A stretch of DNA of 64,000 bases from Micromonospora sp. RHAY321. Its GTDB lineage: Bacteria; Actinomycetota; Actinomycetes; Mycobacteriales; Micromonosporaceae. Under the pieces are notes generated by a model. It was not told the origin of the DNA and did not search any database. It worked only from the letters and a program-made list of their open reading frames with translations. This document shows, one piece after another, positions 1 through 8,211 of this stretch. A program made the position numbers and the translations under genes. The stretch spans positions 56,000 through 119,999 of the forward strand of contig NZ_JAMHIW010000019.1 of NCBI RefSeq assembly GCF_023896955.1, read 5' to 3'. The number at the start of each line of letters is the position of its first letter. Position 1 is the first letter of the stretch.

Positions 1-965
1 CCGTGCAGACCGTCCGCCCGGGCACCCGCGTGGTGATCCCCACGCACCTCTTCTGCGGAACGTGCGTGATGTGCGCCCGGGGCCTGTCGGCGGCCTGCCT
101 CCGCGTGCGCGCCGAGGGGCCGGGCGCGGCGTACGGCTACGCCGGGATGGGCACGTACCGGGGTGCCCAGGCCGATCTGCTGCGCGTGCCGTGGGCCGAC
201 GCGAACTGCGTACCCGTGCCCGGTGAGCCCGGGGACGCGTACGAGGACGACTTCGTGCTGCTCGCCGACGCGTTCGTCACCGGTTGGCACGCGGCGGCCA
301 CCCTTGCCGGTGTCGAGCCCGGTGACACGGTGGCCGTGTTCGGTGCGGGCACCATCGGCCTGCTCAGCGCGTACTCGGCGCTGATCCGCGGTGCCCGGGT
401 GGTGTACTGCGTGGACGGCGTCGACGTCCGGCTCGACAAGGCCGGCGAGATCGGCGCGGTGCCGGTGGACTTCCGACACGGTGACCCGGTCGAGCAGATC
501 CGCGCGGACCGCGCTCGGACGGGGCTGCCGCTCGGCGAGGAGAAGCTGGGCGGGATCGACAAGGTCATCGACGCGGTCGGGTTCCAGGCCAGGAACCGGG
601 AACGGCCCGACCAGGAACGCCCCGACCAGGTCATCGCCGACGCGGCGCGGCTGGTCAACCCCGTCGGCGCGATCGCGGTCGCCGGTGTGTACCCGAACAA
701 CGACCCGCACCCCCGACCCGGTGCGAGCGCCCACGAGGACCTGGTCGCACCATGGGGAACGCTGTTCGGCAAGGGCGTCACGGTCCGGTTCGGCCGCACC
801 CACGACCGCCGCTACACCGTGCTGCTGCGGGACATGGTCGTCGCCGGCCGGGCCCGACCCGGCTTGATCGTCACCCACCACGGCGGCCTCGACGACGCAC
901 CCGGGTTGTACCGCAGCTTCGACCGCCGCGAACACGGGGTGATCAAGGCCGTGCTGCACCCCTGA
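1..965 (+). CDS. Zinc-dependent alcohol/formaldehyde dehydrogenase, 5'-truncated by the window edge
   Basis: C-terminal 320 residues of a medium-chain zinc dehydrogenase; the reading frame is open through the left edge, and the GTG at position 3 is probably an internal codon. The four-cysteine structural-zinc lobe (CGTCVMC followed by a fourth Cys eight residues later) lies at about residues 19-33. A Rossmann nucleotide-binding motif (GAGTIGLLSA) follows near residue 115. The catalytic N-terminal part with the active-site Cys/His is outside the window. The long insert with DAVGFQAR and the ending HGVIKAVLHP resemble glutathione-independent formaldehyde dehydrogenases, which use NAD. Family is firm, substrate is inferred. 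It converges on the thioesterase gene, 12 bases away. Confidence 0.82.
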   Translation, partial: VQTVRPGTRVVIPTHLFCGTCVMCARGLSAACLRVRAEGPGAAYGYAGMGTYRGAQADLLRVPWADANCVPVPGEPGDAYEDDFVLLADAFVTGWHAAATLAGVEPGDTVAVFGAGTIGLLSAYSALIRGARVVYCVDGVDVRLDKAGEIGAVPVDFRHGDPVEQIRADRARTGLPLGEEKLGGIDKVIDAVGFQARNRERPDQERPDQVIADAARLVNPVGAIAVAGVYPNNDPHPRPGASAHEDLVAPWGTLFGKGVTVRFGRTHDRRYTVLLRDMVVAGRARPGLIVTHHGGLDDAPGLYRSFDRREHGVIKAVLHP

Positions 966-977
966 GGACGGCCGGCC

Positions 978-1400
978 TCAGAGGTTGAGCGGCCCCGGGT
1001 CGGTGGCCAGCTGCCGGAACCGTACGCGCGGGTCGGGCACCAGCCGTCGGGCCGACAGGTCCAGCAGCCCGCCGACCCCGGTCAGCCTGGCGACCGGGGT
1101 GCCGTCCACGCGGGTGTAGTCCTGCTCGATCTGGAACACCTTGCTCTCGCTCCAGTGGAACTGGCAGGACACGTCGACCTCGTCCCCACCGCGCAGCTCC
1201 CGCAGGTACTTCAGCGTGACCTCCAGGGCGACCGGCCCCACGCCGGCCGCCAGGAGCCGGTCCTGCGCGATGCCCGCGGCGCGCAGGCACTCCCACCGGG
1301 CGTGCTCGCCGTACTGGAGGTAGACGGCCTGGTTCAGGTGCCCCTGCGTGTCCAGCTCGTAGCCACGGACGGTGATGCGTACCCGGAACGGATCTGCCAT
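978..1400 (-). CDS. Acyl-CoA thioesterase, hotdog fold (4HBT family)
   Basis: A 140-residue single hotdog domain of normal family length. The N-terminal motif ELDTQGHLNQAVYLQY carries the Asp, Gly-His and Asn pattern of 4-hydroxybenzoyl-CoA-type thioesterases, with the Asp as likely catalytic residue. The following HARWECLR helix and the YLRELRGGDEVDV strand pair are also typical. The expected role is hydrolysis of a cytoplasmic acyl-CoA; the substrate cannot be read from sequence. No Shine-Dalgarno precedes the ATG; a TACCCT hexamer ends six bases upstream, so the transcript is probably leaderless. Confidence 0.85.
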   Translation of the reverse strand: MADPFRVRITVRGYELDTQGHLNQAVYLQYGEHARWECLRAAGIAQDRLLAAGVGPVALEVTLKYLRELRGGDEVDVSCQFHWSESKVFQIEQDYTRVDGTPVARLTGVGGLLDLSARRLVPDPRVRFRQLATDPGPLNL

Positions 1401-1406
1401 GGGCCG

Positions 1407-1412
1407 AGGGTA
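1407..1412 (-). promoter_or_regulatory. -10 element, leaderless promoter of the thioesterase gene
   Basis: TACCCT on the minus strand fits TANNNT and ends six bases before the ATG at 1400. Transcription would then start at or next to the start codon. No -35 match is obvious. Confidence 0.55.
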
Positions 1413-1469
1413 GCGAGGCTCCGTCGCCGTGGATCGGGTGGCGCTCCACCCGGCCGGACCCGGGTCGCA

Positions 1470-1850
1470 TCAGGCGCGGGCGACCCGCCAGGCGCTCACC
1501 ACGCACACGGCCGCCGGCAGCAGCCCGACCAGCCAGGCCCACTCCTGGTCCCGCAGGAGGTAGTACCCGACCAGTGCGGCCAGCAGCGCGACGCCGTAGG
1601 CGTTGAGGATGCTCGCCGTCGTCCGTGCCGACTCGGCCCCGCCCCGCCGGCGCACGGCCGAGCCCACCCACGCCAGGGCGCCGACGAAGAAGATGACGCT
1701 GAAACCGAGGACCGTCCGCACCACCGGCGGCAGGCGGTCCGCGCCGGCGAAGATGACGACCGTCAGGACGGCCAGGGCCAGGACGCCGGCGACGTACCGC
1801 GACCGCGCCGGGTCGTGCTGGTCGCCGTGGGCATCGGGTCGTGCGGTCAT
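1470..1850 (-). CDS. Small four-helix membrane protein, function unknown
   Basis: 126 residues from an ATG preceded by a strong GGAGGAGAG ribosome binding site; longer in-frame starts upstream lack such a site. After a hydrophilic, His/Asp-rich N-terminus of about 18 residues there are four predicted membrane helices: VAGVLALAVLTVVIF, VLGFSVIFFVGALAWVG, YGVALLAALVGYYLL and WLVGLLPAAVCVVSAW. A basic loop (RRRGG) separates helices two and three. I recognise no family. The gene stands alone between the thioesterase and the sugar transporter region. Confidence 0.7.
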   Translation of the reverse strand: MTARPDAHGDQHDPARSRYVAGVLALAVLTVVIFAGADRLPPVVRTVLGFSVIFFVGALAWVGSAVRRRGGAESARTTASILNAYGVALLAALVGYYLLRDQEWAWLVGLLPAAVCVVSAWRVARA

Positions 1851-2332
1851 ATCGCTCTCCTCCGGCGACGCGTGCGGCGTGGCGATTGCCGAAGGGGTCG
1901 GCATCACCCTGGTGCCCGACTGTCCGGATTCTAGGAGAAACGGCCCCACGCCAGGGGGCCTGACCAGCGGTGTGGATCACATCGTCGCAGCCTGGCCGGC
2001 CGGACTCCCCGCCGCGCGGTCCTCGGCGACTTCAATGATCATGGACGCTCGATGGCGGAGGGGCGCCCGTGGTGGCTACCCTGTGCCGGCCGTGAAACGG
2101 TCGTGCCTGGTGGCGGCCCTGCGGACAGCGGCCGGGGTCGATCATCCGGATTCGCCCGGCCGGCGTCAGGGCGGAGAGCGTTCCCGGGGTGCCGTGAGTG
2201 GCTGCCGGGGCGACTGGGGCAGACGAACACTGCGCTACGTCTATATTGCCGGATTGTTACATTTTCAACAGGCCCTCGCCTTGCGGATGGGCCTCTCGCC
2301 GCAATACGTTGCCGTCAACAACAAAACCGAGT
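1851..2332. other. Long non-coding upstream region of the sugar transporter operon
   Basis: About 480 bases without a convincing gene; the ORFs here have poor codon bias and no ribosome binding site. The last 120 bases (from about 2240) are visibly AT-richer than the surroundings, as expected for a regulated promoter. A TACATT hexamer at 2258-2263 is a possible -10, but no matching -35 is seen. Confidence 0.5.
2254..2270. promoter_or_regulatory. Candidate ROK-repressor operator upstream of the sugar transporter
   Basis: TTGTT, eight bases, then AACA form a small dyad in the AT-rich part of the upstream region. ROK repressors of the XylR type bind TTTGTT/AACAAA-like dyads, and a ROK gene closes this locus. 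The pairing of this site with that regulator is inference; the dyad is short. Confidence 0.35.
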
Positions 2333-2347
2333 GAAGGTCAAACCTTC
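2333..2347. promoter_or_regulatory. Perfect inverted repeat next to the operon ribosome binding site
   Basis: GAAGGT and ACCTTC arms flank a CAA spacer and end directly before the GGAGG ribosome binding site at 2349-2353. It could be an operator or a small RNA hairpin that controls access of ribosomes. Confidence 0.4.
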
Positions 2348-2359
2348 CGGAGGCAACCG

Positions 2360-2389
2360 ATGACGTTGGCGAGGTGGTACGAGCGATGA
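2360..2389 (+). CDS. Nine-codon leader ORF coupled to the sugar transporter ATPase
   Basis: ATG to TGA encodes MTLARWYER. It has the best ribosome binding site in the region, CCGGAGG ending six bases before its ATG. Its TGA overlaps the ATPase start codon in an ATGA arrangement (2386-2389). The ATPase start itself has only a weak GAGGT at a distance of ten bases, so ribosomes may reach it through this ORF. No stacked regulatory codons are evident. That it is translated is inference. Confidence 0.45.
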   Translation: MTLARWYER

Positions 2390-3933
2390 GCGACGTGCCC
2401 ATCCTCCTTGAGATGCGCTCCATCACCAAGGAGTTTCCCGGAGTCAAGGCCCTCTCCGACGTCAACCTGGTGGTTCGCGCCGGCGAGATCCATGCCATCT
2501 GCGGCGAGAACGGCGCGGGCAAGTCCACGCTGATGAAGGTCCTCAGCGGGGTCTACCCGTACGGCACCTACGACGGCCAGATCATCTACCAGGGCGCGGA
2601 GACACGGTTCTCCGACATCCGCGCCAGCGAGAACGCCGGCATCGTGATCATCCACCAGGAGCTCGCGCTGATCCCCGGCATGTCGATCACCGAGAACATC
2701 TTCCTCGGCAACGAGCCGCGCAAGCGGGGTGCGATCGACTGGACCGCTGCCAACCGGATGGCGCTGGACCTGATGGCCCGGGTCGGTCTCGAGGAAGACC
2801 CGGACACCCTGATCAAGGACATCGGTGTCGGCAAGCAGCAGCTCGTGGAGATCGCCAAGGCGTTCGCCAAGGACGTGAAGCTGCTCATCCTGGACGAGCC
2901 GACCGCCGCGCTGAACGAGGCTGACTCGCGGCACCTGCTCGACCTGCTGCGCGGCTTCCGCTCGCGCGGCATCACCTCGATCATGATCTCGCACAAGCTG
3001 AACGAGATCGAGGCGATCGCGGACCAGATCACCATCCTCCGGGACGGCCGGACCGTCGAGACGCTGGACGTCAAGGCCGACGGCGTCGACGAGGACCGGA
3101 TCGTGCGGGGCATGGTCGGCCGCGAGCTGAGCAGCCGGTTCCCGGACCACACGCCGAAGATCGGCGAGGTCTTCTTCGAGGTCCGCAACTGGAACGTCCG
3201 GCACCCGATCTCGGCCGAGCGGCAGGTCTGCAAGAACGAGAGTTTCGTGGTGCGTCGCGGCGAGATCGTCGGCTTCGCCGGCCTGATGGGCGCGGGCCGC
3301 ACGGAGCTGGCGATGAGTGTCTTCGGCCGCTCCTACGGGGTGTTCGAGTCGGGCACGATCATCAAGGACGGCAAGGAGATCGTCCTGAAGTCGGTCGCGG
3401 ACGCGATCGACCACGGGCTCGCGTACGTCAGCGAGGACCGCAAGGCGATCGGCCTCAACCTGCTCGACGACATCAAGTCGTCGACGGTGGCCGCCAAGCT
3501 GTCCAAGATCTCGCACCACGGCGTCCTGAACGAGGTCGAGGAGTACCAGGCGGCTGAGGCGTACCGCAAGGAGTTGCGGACCAAGGCCCCGACGGTCGAC
3601 GAGAGCGTCTCGAAGCTCTCCGGCGGCAACCAGCAGAAGGTCGTCCTGGCGAAGTGGATGTTCACCGACCCGGACCTGCTGATCCTCGACGAGCCGACGC
3701 GCGGCATCGACGTGGGTGCCAAGTACGAGATCTACGGCATCATCCAGCGGCTCGCCGACCAGGGGAAGGGCGTCGTCGTCATCTCCTCGGAGTTGCCTGA
3801 GCTGATCGGGCTCTGCGACCGCATCTACACCGTGTTCGAAGGCTCCATCACGGGCGAGATCGCCCGCGAGGACGCCACCCCGGAAAACCTCATGAAGCAG
3901 ATGACCTCGACGAAGAAGATGCTGACACGATGA
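2386..3933 (+). CDS. mmsA: Multiple monosaccharide ABC transporter, duplicated ATP-binding subunit
   Basis: 515 residues with two fused ABC domains, the usual size of the XylG/GguA/MmsA group that drives import of xylose, glucose, galactose or arabinose. Domain one has Walker A GENGAGKST at residues 40-48 and Walker B LLILDEPTAAL; its signature is the degenerate GVGKQQL typical of this group. Domain two has a degenerate Walker A (GLMGAGRTEL), the signature LSGGNQQK and LLILDEPTRGID. ATG at 2386 was chosen over GTG at 2374 because the family starts near here and it overlaps the leader ORF stop. It overlaps the permease start by four bases (ATGA). Confidence 0.92.
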   Translation: MSDVPILLEMRSITKEFPGVKALSDVNLVVRAGEIHAICGENGAGKSTLMKVLSGVYPYGTYDGQIIYQGAETRFSDIRASENAGIVIIHQELALIPGMSITENIFLGNEPRKRGAIDWTAANRMALDLMARVGLEEDPDTLIKDIGVGKQQLVEIAKAFAKDVKLLILDEPTAALNEADSRHLLDLLRGFRSRGITSIMISHKLNEIEAIADQITILRDGRTVETLDVKADGVDEDRIVRGMVGRELSSRFPDHTPKIGEVFFEVRNWNVRHPISAERQVCKNESFVVRRGEIVGFAGLMGAGRTELAMSVFGRSYGVFESGTIIKDGKEIVLKSVADAIDHGLAYVSEDRKAIGLNLLDDIKSSTVAAKLSKISHHGVLNEVEEYQAAEAYRKELRTKAPTVDESVSKLSGGNQQKVVLAKWMFTDPDLLILDEPTRGIDVGAKYEIYGIIQRLADQGKGVVVISSELPELIGLCDRIYTVFEGSITGEIAREDATPENLMKQMTSTKKMLTR

Positions 3934-5228
3934 GCCGATTGAAGGACCTTCAGAAGAACCTGTTCGGAGGCACCACCTCCAACGCTCGCCAGTTCGGGAT
4001 GATCTTCACCCTGGTGGCGATCGTCGTCCTGTTCCAGATCCTGACCGATGGCCTCACCCTGCGGTCGGACAACCTGATCGCGCTGTTCCAGCAGAACTCG
4101 TACATTCTGATCCTGGCCATCGGCATGCTCATGGTGATCGTCGCCGGGCACATCGACCTCTCGGTCGGCTCTGTCGCCGCATTCGCGGGCATCCTGGTGG
4201 CCAAGTCGATGGCCGACTGGTCGCTGCCCTGGCCCGTCGCCATCCTGTTCGGCCTCGCCATCGGCGCGATCATCGGCGCCTGGCAGGGCTTCTGGGTGGC
4301 CTACATCGGGGTTCCGGCGTTCATCGTGACCCTGGCCGGCATGCTGCTGTTCCGCGGTGGCAACCAGTACATCGGTAACGCCAACACGATCCCGGTGCCG
4401 GAGGGCTTCCGGGAGATCGGCTCCGGCTTCCTGCCCGAGTTCGGTCCGAACACCGGCTACAACAACGCCACGCTGCTGCTCGGCCTGGCCGCGGCGGTGG
4501 CCGTGGTGTGGCGCGAGATCCAGGCCCGCAAGACCCGTCGGGCGATGGACGCCGACCCGGCGCCGATGTGGATCTCGATCCTGCGGATGGCCATCATGGT
4601 CGGGGTGATCGCCTTCGCGGCGCTGCGCTTCGCCAGCGGTCGCGTCGGCACCAGCTTCCCGATCTCCGGCATCATCCTGCTGGTCCTGGTGATCGCGTAC
4701 TCCTTCTACACCCGCAACACGGCCGGTGGCCGGCACATCTACGCGGTGGGCGGCAACTCCCGGGCGGCCGAACTGTCCGGCGTGAAGCTCAAGCGGGTCA
4801 ACTTCTTCGTCATGATGAACATGTCCGTCCTGGCCGCCCTGGCCGGCATGATCTTCGTGGCCCGTTCGGCGGCCTCCGGACCGCAGGACGGCAACGGCTG
4901 GGAACTGGACGCCATCGCCGCGGTCTTCATCGGTGGCGCGGCCGTCTCCGGCGGCATCGGCACCATCAGCGGCTCGATCGTTGGTGGTCTCGTCATGGCC
5001 GTGCTCAACAACGGCCTGCAACTGATGGGCGTCGGCACCGACCGCGTCCAGATCATCAAGGGCCTGGTCCTGCTGCTGGCCGTCGCCATCGACGTCTACA
5101 ACAAGAGCCAGGGGCGGTTCTCCATCATCGGGAGCCTGATGCGACCGTTCCGTCGCGAGGACTCCGCCCCACCCGCCTCACCGCCGGACGCGGAGCGCGA
5201 GCCCGCCAAGGCAGCGGTGTCCGGCTGA
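3930..5228 (+). CDS. mmsB: Multiple monosaccharide ABC transporter, permease subunit
   Basis: 432 residues, many hydrophobic helices, with the BPD_transp_2 motifs of XylH/GguB permeases: MVIVAGHIDLSVGSVAAF near residue 70, TLAGMLLFRGGNQYI, GRHIYAVGGNSRAAELSGV and AAVFIGGAAVSGGIGTISGS. A charged cytoplasmic loop interrupts the helices around residues 195-215. The C-terminus is a Pro/Ala-rich hydrophilic tail. It forms the membrane channel for the lipoprotein encoded 51 bases downstream and is translationally coupled to the ATPase gene by an ATGA overlap. Confidence 0.92.
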   Translation: MSRLKDLQKNLFGGTTSNARQFGMIFTLVAIVVLFQILTDGLTLRSDNLIALFQQNSYILILAIGMLMVIVAGHIDLSVGSVAAFAGILVAKSMADWSLPWPVAILFGLAIGAIIGAWQGFWVAYIGVPAFIVTLAGMLLFRGGNQYIGNANTIPVPEGFREIGSGFLPEFGPNTGYNNATLLLGLAAAVAVVWREIQARKTRRAMDADPAPMWISILRMAIMVGVIAFAALRFASGRVGTSFPISGIILLVLVIAYSFYTRNTAGGRHIYAVGGNSRAAELSGVKLKRVNFFVMMNMSVLAALAGMIFVARSAASGPQDGNGWELDAIAAVFIGGAAVSGGIGTISGSIVGGLVMAVLNNGLQLMGVGTDRVQIIKGLVLLLAVAIDVYNKSQGRFSIIGSLMRPFRREDSAPPASPPDAEREPAKAAVSG

Positions 5229-5279
5229 CGGCCACCGACCTCTCCACCCGTTCCAACTTTCAGAAAGGCAAGTCCTCAC

Positions 5280-6383
5280 ATGCGTAAATTCTTCGGCACG
5301 TCGGTGGTGGCCATCAGTGCCGCTGCCATGCTGGCCCTGGCCGGCTGCGGCTCCGGCCGTGACGGCGACAGCGGCTCCGGCGGCGAGGCGGCCAAGGGCT
5401 TCCCGGCGAACTCCCTGATCGGTGTGGCCCTGCCGGCCAAGACCTCGGAGAACTGGGTCCTCGCCGGTGACCTCTTCACCAACGGTCTCAAGGAGGCCGG
5501 TTTCCAGGCTGACGTGCAGTACGCCGGCGCGTCGACCACGGTGGCCGACCAGCAGGCCCAGATCACCGCCATGACCACCAAGGGCGCCAAGGTCATCGTC
5601 ATCGGCGCGACCGACGCCGCGCAGCTGTCGACCCAGGTCGCCGCGGCCCACGCCGCCGGCGTGAAGGTCATCGCGTACGACCGGCTCATCACCAACACGC
5701 CGGACCTCGACTACTACGTCGCGTTCGACAACTTCAAGGTCGGCCAGCTCCAGGGCCAGGCCCTGCTGGACGGCATGAAGGCCAAGAAGCCGAACGGCCC
5801 GTACAACATCGAGCTGTTCTCCGGCTCGCCGGACGACAACAACGCCGGTGTCTTCTTCAACGGCGCGATGAGCGTGCTCAAGCCGGAGATCGACAAGGGC
5901 AACGTGGTCGTCGCCTCGAAGCAGACCGACGTCAAGCAGACCGCCATCCAGGGCTGGAAGGCCGAGGGTGCGCAGGCCCGCATGGACCAGCTGCTGACCT
6001 CGACCTACGGCAACAAGGAGCTGGACGGCGTCCTCTCCCCGAACGACACGCTGGCCCGCGCCATCCTGACCTCGGTCAAGGGTGCTGGCAAGCCGACCCC
6101 GGTCGTCACCGGCCAGGACTCCGAGGTCGAGTCGGTCAAGTCGATCGTCGCTGGCGAGCAGTACATGACGATCAACAAGGACACGCGGAACCTGGTCAAG
6201 GAGACCATCAACATGGTCAAGGCTCTCCAGGCCGGTAACACCCCGCAGGTGAACGACACCAAGTCCTACAACAACGGCAGCAAGGTCGTCGACACGTACC
6301 TGCTCCCGCCGGTCGCCGTCACCAAGGCGAACGCGGCTGAGGCGTACGCCAACGACCCGAAGCTCGCGCCGCTCACCAAGTAA
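5280..6383 (+). CDS. chvE: Multiple monosaccharide-binding lipoprotein (periplasmic binding protein type 1)
   Basis: 367 residues with a lipoprotein signal: MRK, a hydrophobic stretch and lipobox LAGC with the lipidated Cys at residue 23, followed by a Gly/Ser-rich linker. The mature part shows the sugar-binding type 1 fold of ChvE/XylF proteins: SENWVLAGDLFTNGLKEAG, GATDAAQLSTQVAAAHAAGVKVIAYDRLI, ELFSGSPDDNNAGVFFNGAM and VVTGQDSEVES. It captures the sugar outside the membrane for the ATPase/permease pair. The operon ends after this gene in a strong hairpin. The exact sugar is not determined. Confidence 0.92.
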   Translation: MRKFFGTSVVAISAAAMLALAGCGSGRDGDSGSGGEAAKGFPANSLIGVALPAKTSENWVLAGDLFTNGLKEAGFQADVQYAGASTTVADQQAQITAMTTKGAKVIVIGATDAAQLSTQVAAAHAAGVKVIAYDRLITNTPDLDYYVAFDNFKVGQLQGQALLDGMKAKKPNGPYNIELFSGSPDDNNAGVFFNGAMSVLKPEIDKGNVVVASKQTDVKQTAIQGWKAEGAQARMDQLLTSTYGNKELDGVLSPNDTLARAILTSVKGAGKPTPVVTGQDSEVESVKSIVAGEQYMTINKDTRNLVKETINMVKALQAGNTPQVNDTKSYNNGSKVVDTYLLPPVAVTKANAAEAYANDPKLAPLTK

Positions 6384-6407
6384 TCACCGCTCGGTAGGCA
6401 GCAACGC

Positions 6408-6443
6408 CGATGGGTCCCGGATCTCTTCGTCCGGGACCCATCG
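6408..6443 (+). terminator. Intrinsic terminator of the sugar transporter operon
   Basis: Perfect 14-base-pair stem beginning CGATGGGTCCCGGA with an eight-base loop (TCTCTTCG), 25 bases after the binding-protein stop. There is no U-tract, as is common in actinobacteria. Confidence 0.8.
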
Positions 6444-6495
6444 TCGTCCTGGCACCCCCGCACCACCCGCCACCGACCCGGAAGGAGGCCTGACC

Positions 6496-7755
6496 GTGGA
6501 GACACCCGTCCGGTTCAGGCCATCCGGCGTCGGCCGCAACCCCGAATCCCCGCAGCCCGCGGCCCCGGGCGCGAGCCAGGAGGAGATCCGGCGGCAGAAC
6601 CTCGGCGCCGTCCTGCGCTACGTCCACCTGCACGGGCCGACATCCCGGGCCGAGCTGACCAGCCGGCTCGGCCTCAACCGCAGCACCATCGGCGCGCTCG
6701 CGGCCGACTTGGTCGCGAGTGGCCTGGTCACCGAGGAGGCGCCGACCACCGCGCGCCGCGCCGGTCGCCCGTCGCTGGTGGTCAGCCCGCGCTCCGACCG
6801 CGTCTACGCGCACGCGTTGAGCATCGACGCGGACCGGCTGCGCGCCGCACGGGTCGGCCTCGGCGGCAGCATCCTCGACCTTCGCGAGGTCGCCCGCCGT
6901 CCCGGCACGTCGGTGGTCGACGCCGTCGGGCCGCTGGCCGACCTCGTCCGCGACATGGAACGCTCCGTGGCCGCCGACGCCCTGCTGGTCGGCGGCGCGG
7001 TCGCGGTCACCGACACCACCCGTGACCGCGACGGCCGGATCCGGATAGCCGGCGTCGACGAGACCCTCGGCGCCGCGCTGGCGGCCGAGTTCACCGCCGG
7101 CCCGGGTTTCGTTGCCGGCGACCTGGCCGACATCGCCGGCCTGGCCGAGCACGTCCGTGGCGTCGCGGCGGGCGTCGACGACCTCATCTACCTGCACGGT
7201 GACCTCGGCATCAGCGCCGGCCTCATCATCGGCGGCCGGCTCGTGATCGGGCACCGGGGCCACAGCGGCAAGGTCGGCCACATGGTGGTCAACCCGAACG
7301 GGCTGCCGTGTGGGTGCGGCTCACGCGGGTGCTGGGAGACCGAGATCGGTGAGGCGGCGCTCCTGCGGCACGCCGGCCGGGACCCGGCCGACCGTGCGGC
7401 GGTGGCCGAGGTGCTGCGCGCGGCGGCGGACGGCGACCGCACGGCCCGTGAGGCGGTCGAGCGGGTCGCCGACTGGCTCGGCTTCGGCGTCGCCAACCTG
7501 GTCAACGTGGTCAACCCGGACGCCGTGGTGTTCGGCGGCTCGCTGCGCGACATCTTCACCGCCGGAGCGGACACGGTCCGCAGCCGGCTGGACGCGATGC
7601 CCCTGCCGGTCTCCCGTGAGCACCTGCGCCTGGAGCCGGCGGCACTCGGCCGCGACGCCGTCCTGATCGGTGCCGCCGAACTGGCCTTCGACAAGCTGCT
7701 GGCCGATCCGCTGAACGTCGGCGTCGTGGGTCAGCCCGGGGCCGACCCGGCCTAG
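6496..7755 (+). CDS. ROK family transcriptional regulator
   Basis: 419 residues from a GTG with an AAGGAGG site seven bases upstream. An N-terminal winged helix (about residues 32-82, GPTSRAELTSRLGLNRSTIGALAADL) is followed by the ROK sugar-kinase-like domain with GDLGISAGLIIGG, the GHSGKVGHMVV segment and the zinc motif CGCGSRGCWE. The helix-turn-helix marks it as a repressor rather than a kinase. It lies directly downstream of the monosaccharide transporter, separated by a terminator, so it likely controls that operon in response to a sugar. Control of this operon is inferred from position. Confidence 0.9.
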   Translation: METPVRFRPSGVGRNPESPQPAAPGASQEEIRRQNLGAVLRYVHLHGPTSRAELTSRLGLNRSTIGALAADLVASGLVTEEAPTTARRAGRPSLVVSPRSDRVYAHALSIDADRLRAARVGLGGSILDLREVARRPGTSVVDAVGPLADLVRDMERSVAADALLVGGAVAVTDTTRDRDGRIRIAGVDETLGAALAAEFTAGPGFVAGDLADIAGLAEHVRGVAAGVDDLIYLHGDLGISAGLIIGGRLVIGHRGHSGKVGHMVVNPNGLPCGCGSRGCWETEIGEAALLRHAGRDPADRAAVAEVLRAAADGDRTAREAVERVADWLGFGVANLVNVVNPDAVVFGGSLRDIFTAGADTVRSRLDAMPLPVSREHLRLEPAALGRDAVLIGAAELAFDKLLADPLNVGVVGQPGADPA

Positions 7756-7790
7756 CCCGTCGAGCCGTCGGCCGCAGGGCGACGAGTCCC

Positions 7791-8135
7791 TCAGAGCGGC
7801 GGCAGTTCCTCCACCACGCTGGTGCCGGTGCCCGGTCGGGACTCCCACGACCAGCTCTCGTGCAGCCGGAGCCGGCCATCGGGCAGCACCGACACCTCCG
7901 AGACGCAGTGCCCTGAGGAGGTCTGGCCGTCGGTGTTGAGCTGGACGTACCGGAAGTCCAACCGATCGCCGTCACGGGTGCCGACGAGGTGACCGCGCCG
8001 GATGGACCCGCCGGCGTACTCGGCCCAGACCTCGTCCGCCCTCTCGTGGTAGGCGAACACGGTCTCGGTGCCGACCTCGCCGGCGACGACATCGGCCACG
8101 GCGGCGAAGCGGCGCCCGTCCAACGAGATCGTCAT
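7791..8135 (-). CDS. Small beta-rich protein of the family often mis-named N-acetylglutamate synthase
   Basis: 114 residues. The pattern FAYHERADEVWAEYAGGSIRRGHLVG, then DFRYVQLNTDGQTSSGHC, then LPDGRLRLHESWSWESRPGTG matches a widespread small family of alternating strands that databases often call n-acetylglutamate synthase. It has no GNAT acetyl-CoA motif, so I do not adopt that function. Start ATG 8135 is supported by a TACGTT hexamer seven bases upstream; the longer in-frame extension has no start signal. Function unknown. Confidence 0.75.
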   Translation of the reverse strand: MTISLDGRRFAAVADVVAGEVGTETVFAYHERADEVWAEYAGGSIRRGHLVGTRDGDRLDFRYVQLNTDGQTSSGHCVSEVSVLPDGRLRLHESWSWESRPGTGTSVVEELPPL

Positions 8136-8142
8136 GGCGCCG

Positions 8143-8148
8143 AACGTA
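8143..8148 (-). promoter_or_regulatory. -10 element, leaderless promoter of the 7791-8135 gene
   Basis: TACGTT on the minus strand, seven bases before the ATG, with no Shine-Dalgarno in between. Confidence 0.5.
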
Positions 8149-8175
8149 CTCCTCGACCCGGGCCGCGTCGCCGGT

Positions 8176-8205
8176 GCGCCCCCGGTGGCCAGCCACCGGG
8201 GGCGC
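8176..8205 (-). terminator. Intrinsic terminator of the secreted metalloprotease gene
   Basis: Perfect 14-base arms (left arm GCGCCCCCGGTGGC) separated by only CA, so the real loop opens a few pairs. It begins seven bases after the protease stop codon. Confidence 0.75.
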
Positions 8206-8211
8206 CATCGG

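Noticed and set aside
2052..2363. A 103-codon ORF in the upstream region of the sugar operon
   Set aside because: No ribosome binding site, poor third-position bias and no domain; the region looks like promoter DNA.
2338..3519. A 393-codon minus-strand ORF opposite the sugar ATPase
   Set aside because: Shadow of the ABC gene; Asp/Leu/Val-rich with no recognisable domain.
7791..8135. Naming this gene N-acetylglutamate synthase
   Set aside because: The family carries that label in databases, but the sequence has no GNAT acetyl-CoA motif and is too short; I left it as unknown.
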